A stretch of DNA of 64,000 nt from Lycocorax pyrrhopterus obiensis (lineage: Eukaryota > Chordata > Aves > Passeriformes > Paradisaeidae). The notes below the pieces were generated by a model, which saw nothing but the letters and a program-made list of their open reading frames with translations, searched no databases and was not told the DNA's origin. Where the stretch lies: the NCBI GenBank assembly GCA_014706295.1, contig JACSVZ010000016.1:5313168-5377167 (forward strand). Direction: 5' to 3'. Made by a program: the position numbers and the translations under genes. Every line of letters starts with the position of its first letter. The first letter of the stretch is position 1. Below, piece by piece: positions 1-11,187 of the stretch.

Positions 1-1789
1 CCACAGCTCCTGCTTCTAATTACTGTGCTTGCCATGCATTACTGTTCCTTAGGAAACTTCTCATTTCCAGATCATAACTCTGTAGATCAGGCTCCTTCCT
101 AGTTATGTATTGATCCTTTTGAACCCAGATGCCTCCAGGGATGTTTTAAATTGCACATTTTGTAGTAGTGACAGAGACCTGTGCTTCTCTTACTGCGTGT
201 GATCATGCCTGCAAAGTTGTGGTGTAGACGGAAGTCAGCACAATTTATTTTGGGGTGACAGTCTGAACTGGTAAGCTTCTAGGAAAAGAAAAATTGTTCT
301 AAATTTAATTTCTCTTTTATGTTACTGCTTCAAGTTTTGGCATTCAGAAACCTCAGATTCAGGGGAACAAAATAAAAAGGGAACTCAATTAAATTAGTGT
401 CTCCCAAAGTTGTGTCTATAACACTGGCTCACCTCCTGATCTCCAGATGAAATAAAACAGATGTGAGGAGAAATTAATGGAGCAGCCAAAGTAAATGGTG
501 TGACTTGGTCAAAAGGAACTCCCTCTCCCCCACCAGATTTCAAGACTCCCCCTCCTCCAGAGCCAGATGAAGGGATATAAATACTTTGCCATTTACACCT
601 GGTTGAAGCTTTCTGGATTTCATTTCCCCTCTCCAATTTTCCCTCTTCCTTTCATCTCCCCCCTATTCCAGCCATCCTCTGCACAGGTATACATACGCAC
701 ACTGAGACAGAAATGCACAACACATTATGAGTTGAATTAAAAAAACCCATGATTTGCAGGGTAATGTATTCTGAAATGTGAAATGCTAACTAAATACTGT
801 GTAGAAAATCGCAAAGTGAGTCATTAAGACAATTTTTGGAGACACAGTTCGGTGTTGGAACTCCAGCATTAGATATTAGTTAGCATTTTGTGCAGTGTGG
901 CTTTAAGCTAATGCCAATTATTATCATCAACCCTGTCATTAAAACAACTATTTTCTCTCATATTGCTTGGACTTTTCTACTGGCACTTTCTTTCAAACAT
1001 AGACATAAATTATGCAAAGCATGTAAACAGCTACATTGTTTTCATTAAGCACTACTGATATCTCAGTTTATTATTTAATCTTGTTCTGCTTGTAAACTGC
1101 TCTGAAGACATTGGGACAGCAGAACAGATGCTCAGCACCACCTGGGATAGGCCTGATGGGCAAGAAAAACCATTCTGCCAACTCAGTGGTAACAAGCAAC
1201 ACGCCACTCAGAAGGGGACTTCAACCAGCTGATGTGCACAGTGGAGGCTCATCTGACAACAGAGCTAATTTATAAAAGAAAAATTCTTTAATGAGAAATC
1301 TGAGAGAGAGACAGAGCCAGGATGGAGGTGAAGAGCAAAATGCGGGGCAAACTTTTGTCACGGGCAGCTGTCAGGGCTCACCCAGCAGTTGGCTGTGAGA
1401 GAAAGTGATGATGCTCTTGTTTGATGAAAAAGCCACAAACTGCATGATGGGCTGATCTAATCCCAAAGTGAGAAAAACGTGTAGGCACCTATTATTGAGT
1501 CTAAATCTACTGATTTGTTGTGCAAAGATAATTTAGCAGTATTTGAGGGATCTGGGGTCCATTTGGAGGCTCCAGGCTCCCATCCTGCTCTCTCAGTTTC
1601 TCTGGATGGTGGTACCACAGGGAAAGAGAGCACTGGGGAGCAGGCCATGCCTTGACACACAACCTCCATCTGCTCCTCCTGTGCCTCGTGTACTTTGGGT
1701 TCACTAAAAAGCCTGTCACCGTCTTCCTGCTCAATTAAAACCGGGAAAAATCCACATGAACCATTTGTTGAGGTGTTGTGAATACCCCC

Positions 1790-2080
1790 ACAAAATAAAC
1801 TTAAAGCCAACATGAATTGGCAGGGCTTCATTTTCCCTCATGAATATGCATAACTAATATAGAAAATGCTAATCTCGCCCTCCTCCACTTCCTTTCTGCC
1901 TTCTCCGTCTGCCCCTTTTGGAATTAAGCACTTATCTCCTATGGAGTGAATAGGGCTCCATTATGTGGAGGGCTGCAGAATTTTAATGAATTGCAAAATA
2001 TAGTTAATTATGGAAAAAAGACATCTTCTGCACTTTTTCATGTAAATTAGACAAATTAATTGGTGTTCGGTATTTTTTTA
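1790..2080. promoter_or_regulatory. Candidate conserved non-coding element with POU-, NK- and homeodomain-like sites
   Basis: It contains ATGAATATGCATAACTAAT (overlapping POU/octamer-like ATATGCATAA), GGAATTAAGCACTTATC (NK2-type AAGCACTTA joined to a GATA-like CTTATC), ATGAATTGCAAAATA and AGTTAATTATGG. Site density is high and there is no repeat sequence. Enhancer function is inference. Confidence 0.25.
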
Positions 2081-5000
2081 AACACATGCAACCCTGGGAG
2101 GGAAGGAAAAAAAACTACTTGACAATTCAGCATTGGAATCGTGACAGAGAAAGGAAAACTGAGGGGGCATTTCTGATACACTGCACTAATCCAGCCTCCA
2201 AAGTGACGACTACCTAATTCCAACCGGAATCGTGAGAAACGAAGCGAAGTCTGTTCTCACAAACCAAGTTATTAATTTTTTAAGTTTTCACCTCTTTGAG
2301 CACCCAGATCTCAAGAACACGTATCAATAGCTGGGTCTGACCAGATCACAGGGCGAGTATTGTGCGGGATTTCCCCCAGCACCACCGGTACCGCCTCCGT
2401 GCCCATTCCCCTCCCCACGGCACTGCCTGTGGGGGCAGCCTGGATGGGAACACGTGTCCAGCTGGAACTGCAGTGACTCTGTTAGGTGAGGTGTTGGTTA
2501 CACTCTACCAGCATTTGCATCCAGCATTTGCAAAATGACAACAAGCTGTTCTGCTTGAAACCCTGTCCACGAAGAAACCACCGCAAATTGCTCAGGCTCT
2601 AGCAGTGAATGGTACAAAATATTAAATATACTCCAGGAGAGTCTGAGTCCTTCGAAAAACAACATAAATCTGCACTGGTGACCTAAATAAAGCACCTACA
2701 TCCTGCTTTGGCTGCCCAAATCAATACTTATGTACAGAAGGAGACACTATTTGTTGCAGGTGGGTTAAAGGAGCCCTCTTTAAGTGGAACTTGGAACAGA
2801 GCACTCTGTCAGCTGCAATAAAAGGAATGGGTTTATTTCTCAAAATGTAAAATTGACTCCGGATAGTTTCAGAAAGGGTTACTGTCACAAAACAACACAG
2901 CAGCAGCAATAACAGCATCTATTGAAATGACTACATAAAACATACCATGGCATATTAGGACTGTTCTTTATAAATAATATTGCACTCTTACATTGCAACT
3001 GGCATCTGTAACAGAAGCATTTAGGCTGATTTATTTCAGTGTAGCAAGGCAGCATTACTACACTGTATTATTTTTTTAATCTGGCTGTGCTGGAGAAGCG
3101 CCCCATTCGGAACAACTGAACCCAGAATCTGCTCACATGGACAAGAGGACATGCTTTCATGTCCTCTAAAGCAGTGCACAGAAATGGGTGGGAATGCTGT
3201 TTGCTGTGACACACCTTGTGGTCCAGCACGTTGCTCTCCTATTTCATACATGCATTCTGTATTTCTCTATTGGCAACTGGAAGAAAATACTTCCCCCTTT
3301 GTCTTAATACATCACAACTGGTATGGCTTCTACCTTTTTAAGATGATTTAATGCCTAATGATACTAAAGGCTTCAGTGAAGATTTGAGTCTTTGGGTGCT
3401 CTACAAGCCCAAGAGACAGGAGATGCTCACGAAGATGAAGGTGCTGACGCAGCCAAGGGAGAGAGGGGCTCCTTCCTCACAGGGAGATGCCGAAGCAGGA
3501 ACCTAACTCAAAGGGCTCTGAATCTCTTCTAAAATTTCTCTTCCTCTACCCTAGACATAGAAGATTCTGTGGACACTAAAAAAGACTAAAATTGGCCTTT
3601 AACAGCATTCCTGTATCTCCTCATCAAAGAGATTAGATGAAAACATCTAAAGTGACTCCAAGTGCAAAATTTATTACAAATATTAACAAAATGAACTTCA
3701 TAACATTAATATGAGGTAAACACAAAAAAATTTCTTTCTTGTTCTACAGATGGAGTAACTGACATTATTTAGATGGATCTTAACATTTAAGTAGTATTAA
3801 AAAAATCTAAATTAAAAAGTAACTTGACTCTGACGGAAGAATGATAAATGGTGAACGCAATTTATCAAAGTAAGAGTTCAAAGCACTGCAAATCGCAGCT
3901 GATCCTCGCTGACATGAAGAGAGCATGCCTGGGAGATATCGGGGCTTGTTTCAGGAACTGATTTATTTCAAACATGGAACACTTCTTAGAAAAAAGCTGC
4001 TGATTAGAACTTTCTAAGAAGCAGTCAGTAAGTCACTCAGTAAGTTGGGCAGAGGATGAACTTTGTTGTGGGTCATCTGCAGACAAGTTGAAATGTGGAA
4101 GTGCTGAAAGCGTTAGGAAGCATTAGCAACAAACTCTAACCAGATAAAATGCTTGTAGGAAAACCTGCCTGTTCCTAGGAAACATTCATGCCTTGTTAGG
4201 AACTTTAGAAGATTAGGAAGGGTTTAGCATCACAATTTTAAGCACTGGAGGGAACCGCTGCTAACCTTTCTATGCTTCATTTCATTGATCATGATTTTAA
4301 CTTAAAAAACCCCTCCACACAGTATTCTTTTCCTTCTCCAATCTCTTTGAACCATACTACAGCTGGCTTACATTTTGTTGTTAGATAACACACCTAGGAT
4401 CAAACGTCCTTGGAAATCCATGTAGGTTTTTAGGGCTACCTGGATCAGGCAATGAATTAGCATTGAAGCACTTCAGTCTTCAATCTCCTTAACTGTTAAG
4501 CAGATGCTACATCTCACCTCTAGCCACTGATGAAAATTTAGATTATTTTAAGTTCTTTGCTGAAAAGAATGGAATGAATCACCTTCCTCCCAACCAGGCC
4601 TAGAAAACAACAGAACCAATGAACAGAGCCCTTCTTTGTGCAGATACTTTAAATGGGATATGCAATTACCTCAGATAGATGTATCTGACATAGCCATTAG
4701 AAATCACCTGAGCAAGAACATATAGATCAGCTTTGCTCTGCATTTTCTTCTAGCCAGACTTGTCTTGGCTCCTGTTTTCTTAGGGTACCTCATAAAACAC
4801 AATCACAACTGAAGCCTGTGAAGGTGCAATACGTGTAAATACAGTTGCTGAGTTTATGCTTCTACACTACTGTTACATCTAATTCAAATCTTAAGTAACT
4901 CAGGTTCTGCTGTGAACAGGGAGAGTGACAACAATAAACAGCACAAGATGATAAAACCTCCTTCAGTAGGTACACCACAGCTGGAACACCTCGGATCCCA

Positions 5001-8000
5001 CAGGAATTAACTGGCTCTGCTGGTGAAGAGTAAATCAGCCTATTTCAAGAACTACCCAGTTTGCTCTACACTGCAATTTAATCTGTCAGCTAAAATATCC
5101 TGAATGTTGCATTATCAACTGCAGTGTGTTGATTTTAAAAGGGTATGAAATTCCAGGCTCTGTGTTTCCTGCACTGCAATCAGGAACAGCTTCAGCAGAA
5201 CTCCTGTGTGAAGCAGGATGTGCCTTTCTGGGTACAGCTGTACAAAGCTGAGCTTCCCCACCCAGGATCCATTAGTATGGAAGCAGCCTTGATTAAAGGG
5301 AGTAAGAGAGAGCACCAACTTCTTTGCTATACTAAAGCCTCTGGAGAAGCAAAGGACTGCCAGCTGGAATTAACCTCTGACCCTGAGATAGCTGTCAGCC
5401 GGTCCCAAGTCCCCATCCAGACATGCATAAAAGGGCTTTAACAGAGTTCTGAGGCACTGCAAGGCAACCTTCAGGTCACCCAGCTCCTGCCAGAGCCATA
5501 GAGAGCTCCTGATCCTCCCCTGCACACCAAAGCAGCCCTGGAGGTGCCAGCTGGAGCAGCACTAAGGCAGGCTGGACACCTCACTGCAGGCTGAACTCAC
5601 CCACATAGGCAGGTGTTGGACTATGGTAAAATGTTCAGAACACACAAAATATTCTGTAAATCCATTATTATAATTCCTGAAGCTAGTTAAGAAAAAGCTA
5701 GTTGAGAAAAGTAAATCAAAAGTACATTTTAAAGAACAGATTCTGTGTAATAATGAATTCTGTTACCATTATCAAACTTCATTAATATTTGTCTAGATAA
5801 TGAATGAGATCTGTCCTCCTGATGCTAACAAAATTTATTTGCAAACATATACTCCCATTGTCCAAAGCACTATGAGATGCTTCCACCTGATAAACAGACA
5901 TTGTACAAAATAAATAGCTTTGAATGGCATTTCAAAGATATGGTTCATTTATTTCTACTTTCTATCCACCTAGAACAAAAAAGGAGATCATGATGTTTTT
6001 GCTTAAGTTCTTCGTCTTGGCATGTTTCTTGCAACAAGCATTAATTATCACCATCTAACCATTACATTATCCCAACAGATGCCCTTCAGTTTTTTCAGGT
6101 ATAGACAGCACAGAAGAATCTCAGTGAGTCTTTTAAAATATATATTCTAGTGCTAAAAATACATTGTGTACACAGAATAGCCATTGTACAGCATTGTTCT
6201 ACTTGCACCATTTAAAAAAAAAAATCTCTTCTGCCTTTAATTGTTGCTGAATTTATCATTGTTATGAGGAAAGTGAGATGAAGAAATATCTTGAACCGGC
6301 GGTAAGTTTGCTTCACTTTTAGGGGACACTTTTTTCTAAATAAATCTGTATTTTGAAATAAATTTTCTTAAAAACAAACATTTTAAAACAATGGGATTAC
6401 AAAATACTAAAAGACAGTATAATTAGTACAAATAGTCCCCTCCCTCAAGTGGTCCAGAGGGAATCATACTGCACTGTAAATTAGGAAGTTGCAATTACTC
6501 CTCTAATTCCCAGTTTTCAAGGAAAGCTTAGAATTTTGCAAGGTCAGAAATGTTGGCAAAGAAAAGGTGATTTCTATGAAACATATATTCTCTCATCTTT
6601 CCAGTCCAGTGTTCCTCATCCATCACAATGTCCACTATTGCTTTCTAACCCAGAAACAAAGGCAGCTGTCGTTCCAATGACCATTATCCCTTACTTCAAC
6701 TGCATTTACAACAAATGATCTAATGACACTCCTGTGAAAAATGATGATTCTTAATTCTCTATTTACTCTCTATTTTTTTGATTATAGCTTTTTGTCCAAC
6801 TTACTTTTTACAAAAGCCTGCAGTAATACCGAAGTGATCTGTATTTGATGACCCTCTAGATAAACTTAGAAAAACCCCATTTTGCACAGAGATGCTCAAA
6901 CTCCCATGAAATCTGGTTTCCCTTTCAGTACGTCTCAGGTTTCAGCCTTAGAAACCTTTACTGCCTTGTTGCTACAGCATTCTGCCCGTGAACACTGAAA
7001 GTCTCATCCCCAGCACCCCAGGGGAAGGAAGGAAGTTATACATCCATCTCGTTCATGTCGTGTTCCTTGCTCCCAGAAGACCTGAGGATGCCACCAATTT
7101 ATACCCACTCCCAGTGAGGCTGTGACATGTTCAGCCTAATGCCAGTGTGGTGGGAGATTCGGAGTGGTGGCAGGAAGGAATCCTGCGCTCAGTCCCCAGC
7201 CCCTGCTCAGATCTGACAGCTGGTGCTCTGAGCAGCCCCATCAGCAGGACAGCCTGAGCATTTCCAGCTCTCCTTCCATCCAACAGCTGGTCTTGCATGA
7301 TCACTCACCCTTAGAACACCACAGGAGGAAGGGACTGTCTGTCTGTTACCAAATAAGAAATACTGTGAAGGACAGACATGTCCTTGGGAACACCAGGGGT
7401 TTGTCTCCAAGATGGAAATGAAAACTGAGTTCTCATTTGTCTTCTATATCCACCCTGAAAACTTCTCCATCTCTGCCACATAATCATCCTTGGCTTCCAT
7501 TTGACTTCCCCAATTCCTGCAAGGCTGCCTTCCTCAAGCTGAATGCTGAGAGAGATGCTCATGATGAAATAAATGGACTTTTACAAAAAAAGAAGTCAGA
7601 CTATTGAGTTCCCAGCCTTATGTGATCACCTTGGTAGTAAATGGGCTGCTAGAAGCTCAGCTTCAGCAAGCTCCTATGGAATATTTTGTAATAATAATCA
7701 TGAGTAGTGATGATGAGAAATTTCACTACTAACCTATTCAGCCTTTCTCAGGGACTGGGAAAGATCAACTATTTCTGTCTGGATTAGCAAAATTATAATT
7801 AGATAGTCTGCTTTGTTTACATTTAACAGCATTTACCATTTGACAGCACAATCTTCGAGGTGTGAAACTGCTTCAACTGAGGCTTTGCATTTCCTCCCCC
7901 TCCCTTTCCATACCAGTTTACACACCTTCCATACAATACATTTAAAAGTACCTTGTACAACTTAATGTAGGACATGTGTCTCTCCTTAGGCAAGGCCAGT

Positions 8001-8862
8001 AGGGAGTTCTTGACCCTTACCCCTCTCCCATAGAACACAGAGTTGGAAGAGAACACTATTTCAGTGACATGACTTTTCTCCTCTCTGTGGGATGTGAACA
8101 GACACTTCAAGGCCTTTACACAGAGAGGCTCCTTCCACTTCCACATGGGAATGGGAGCTGGCACTCAATGCTCTGTGCAAAGGCTGGGCACTGAATGATT
8201 AATGAAACAATAGCTACCAAAAAAAAGGAAGGAACCCCCCTTTTTAAGAGAACTATATATTTCTCTGAAGCATTTCCTTTTCCTAGGACAAACAATGAAT
8301 ATAATCTTTGAAACAGGTTTAAATATAGGGGTTCAATACCACTGCATCCTGAAAAGAACCCCTGTTCCACTGGCAAGTGACTAATGATTCCCAAAAATGT
8401 GAAGGAAGCTGAAAATCTTGGGAGGACCAAACACATAGATGCAGATAACACATGTTCCCATTGCTTCCTTGGCATTTCCCCCTGCTGGATCATTGCCAGA
8501 AACAGAGGTATTGAAACATCATGAGGAAACTTGTTTTCACAAGATTCCTAATAGAGGGCTGTGGGTGCAAACACAGTGGACAGTTCCTACGTGCATTCCC
8601 AACCCAGGCATGTTCAGCAATGTGAACTCCTGAAACTTTGGCAGTTCATCCATCAAAACTTAGAGCTTTCTCCCTCCTTGAAAAGGTTTTTTGTTTATTT
8701 TCTTCTCTTTTTTATGGGTAACCTTTTGCCTCCTTTTGTGAGGCAGTTTTCTATCCCTGTTTCATCTCCTCTTCTCCGACTCTTTACCTTTACCATTAAT
8801 CTGCAATAGGCAAACTTGTCAAATGTCAGCAACACCCAAAATGTAATTACAGCAGGCTTGAA
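2081..8862. other. Non-coding intron, nothing recognised
   Basis: AT-rich unique sequence with only short open frames, none with recognisable domains. It includes a slightly GC-richer patch at 2360-2460. No LINE, LTR or RNA gene signature was seen apart from the small tandem repeat at 5680. Confidence 0.6.
5680..5710 (+). repeat. Two-copy 15-bp tandem repeat
   Basis: AAGCTAGTTAAGAAAA is followed immediately by AAGCTAGTTGAGAAAA, differing at one base and sharing the junction A. This is a local duplication with no evident function. Confidence 0.85.
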
Positions 8863-8960
8863 TTTTCTTTCTCTTCTCTCCTCTTTTGCCCTCTCTTTCT
8901 TTTCTTTCTTTCTTTTCTTTCTCTCCTTTCTTTTCTTTCATATTTATCTATCTATCTATC
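8863..8960. repeat. Polypyrimidine TTTC/CTTT tract followed by (TATC)4
   Basis: 8863-8939 is almost entirely C and T, with a single G near 8888, in irregular CTTT and CTCTT units. It is followed at 8945-8960 by four TATC units. On the minus strand it is a purine tract. Such tracts are length-variable and can form triplex DNA. The plus-strand open frames across it (Phe/Ser/Leu-rich) are by-products of the repeat. Confidence 0.9.
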
Positions 8961-10039
8961 AAATACATGGCTCTGATTTTCAGCATGACTCAAAACAACT
9001 CTTTTCTAAAGAAATGCAATTCTAAACCCAAACGAGTTCAAACTATCACCATTTGGTTTGGAGCTCTAGCATCTACATGTCCTAAGCCTCTATTTAAGTA
9101 TCCAGAGGCATGTTCAAAAAAATGGTACAAGAAAATCAGAGTGCATCTTTTGTGAATTCTGAATTTTTCAGTATATCATGTTATGAAGCAACGTGTCATG
9201 TACATACAGCTTCCAGTGAAATTGTGATTACAATGGGTATCTTGATATCTCTTATTAGTTGTGTAGAAAAAAGGCACTTTTTGAACTGTTTTCTGGAACC
9301 AACATTGTTCTCATGCCCTGATCTTATTCCTAATTTAGCCCTGAGTTACTTCGCTGACTTCATGGATATATGGCTACTGCCACAGATTTCTATGTTAAGG
9401 AGACCTAAGAGAGCAAGCGATGACTTCCACCAGAGACAGTTTTCCCAGAGCCCATCACAGCTTCCCAGCCTGGGATGTGGATATGTCACACCACTGAATC
9501 CCAGCCAGAGCTGCCCTGCCAGACAGCAAAGTCTGCTCCCACTGACCAGGAGCCAGCCTGCAAGGAGAACTGGAGGCTCGGCAATCATGTTCCCCGCCAC
9601 GGGCTCGCTCTGGCTCTGTACAGTGACACATTCCCTCACAAAAACCCTGTAGAAAGAACAGGTTTCTATTCTCAAGCCATTAAATCAGTGTTTAGGAGGA
9701 TGACTATCCAAATACCAGGCGCAGGAACTTACAGAAACAATCATGCTTTGACTGGCAAACGCTCAGATATATTTGCTTAGACTTTGAAGGCTGCTTCAGA
9801 CACATTCCCCTTCTCTCCATCTTGGGCTTCTTCAAAAAGTTGCAATTTTGCACAATTTGTTGGACAAATCTGTCCCAAAAGTTACAGGCTACAGTAACTG
9901 GTTTCTTGAGCAGAATCTGAGAGCTGTAGCATTGCAAGCTGTAACTCAGGGGGATTTCTGCTGGGTTTCTTTGGTCGTTTTCCTGCTCGCCTGAACACCT
10001 CAGCTTTCCTTTATTTTAAGGTGGGAACTGCACTTACAT

Positions 10040-10360
10040 GAGATTGGCTTTCTGAAGATCATTTTCAGTGTGTATAGTAATCATCTGTCATTGCTAATTA
10101 TTGCCACATTGCTGGTTTATGTGAAAAACAGTAGCTGTATTTTTGAGAGTTTGCTAACAAAGCTCTCGTGCATATGAAGCATTAAAGAGGCTCTGTGGCA
10201 TCCGAAACATTAATTATTCAGAGTCCTTCAGTCCAAAAAATACAACACATGACTGACAGCTGTCAAATGTATGACATCACCCCTCAATCACACAATATAA
10301 TAATTTATGGTCTAATGTGTTCAATAAAATGAACAATCCACAGAAAAGCACAGAAACTTA
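10040..10360. promoter_or_regulatory. Candidate conserved non-coding element with a Meis/TGIF-type palindrome
   Basis: AT-rich, non-repetitive DNA dense in homeodomain-like sites (CTAATTATTG near 10096, CATTAATTATTC near 10208) and containing the perfect 12-bp palindrome TGACAGCTGTCA at 10254-10265, followed by TGACATCA. TGACAGCTGTCA is known as a dimeric site for TALE homeodomain proteins (Meis, TGIF) and includes the E-box CAGCTG. No comparative data are available here, so conservation and enhancer activity are inferred from composition alone. Confidence 0.35.
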
Positions 10361-11162
10361 AAGGTGACATCTAAGGGAGAGCTCCTTCCTGAGCTGTTAA
10401 TTTAGATTTTCTGGAAACAGCAGGAATGTGTAGTTCTCAGCACAGCAAGGCCTTTCTGAAATGACATTAACTTTCAGCATGTAGCCATTACCTCACAATG
10501 GTCCAAGATCACATATTAGGCTGCTGTACACTATGTGAGAAACTCAAATTCTGCTCTGAAAAACAGAGAGATAACATTTTCCTTTCAAGGAAGTGAAGCT
10601 CTTAACAATTCTTATTCATTACTGCGTTAGTAATGCAAATACAAAAACCGACACACAAATCTTCAACGTTTTGGACTGCAGATCAATTTACACTCCCCCA
10701 GAAGAGACAGCAGAAAGCAATGCCTGGAAAGGGTAAGAACAGGCACATAGAGCTTACTTATTTGACAGTAAAGAGTTTAACTGTTCTCACTCTCTAGCCC
10801 AGAAAACAGCCAAGTTTATCCACATTTTTGTTCACCAAACTGCCGAGTGTAACAGTGTGAAAGCACAACTGAACACACAGGCACAAACGGAACAAGACGT
10901 TCTGTGAGAAGCAGAATGCAGCCTGAGTACCTTTGGTTTTGTGTTCATGGCTGGAGTACCTCACCTGTACTGAAGCAGGAGACCTGACTGAGGCTCTTCT
11001 TGCAGCTGAGCCACGTGGAGACCTCCCTCTCATTCCTTCCCCTTAATGTGGATTCTATGGGGTTTAAAACACAGCCCACCCTGCCAGCCTTTCAGCCTCT
11101 CTGTCAGCAGGCACTGAGCAGGATCTCACTCTCCAAACACCTATTCTCCAACTTCTATGATC

Positions 11163-11187
11163 TTTTTTTTTTTTTTTTTTTTTTTTT
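11163..11187. repeat. 25-nt T homopolymer (possible poly(A) tail of a minus-strand retroposed copy)
   Basis: The run is uninterrupted. On the minus strand it would be a poly(A) following AACCACTGTTTTAGCCTC. No AATAAA precedes it on that strand and I found no matching target-site duplication, so it may be a plain homopolymer. Confidence 0.9.

Noticed and set aside
4060..4110. GTCATCTGCAGAC resembling antisense of the LINE Ala-Asp-Asp motif
   Set aside because: Agreement with the CR1 consensus is short and the surrounding translation does not continue the reverse transcriptase.
5480..5600. Minus-strand Gly-Gly-Ser-Gly / Gly-Ser-Gly stretch considered as the glypican heparan sulfate attachment site in the terminal exon
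   Set aside because: No acidic Asp/Glu run precedes it, no matching acceptor in frame, a stop follows soon after, and no GPI signal is present.
9110..9652. 180-codon plus-strand open frame
   Set aside because: No recognisable domain, overlapped by a 109-codon antisense frame, and about the length expected for the longest chance frames in 128 kb of strand.
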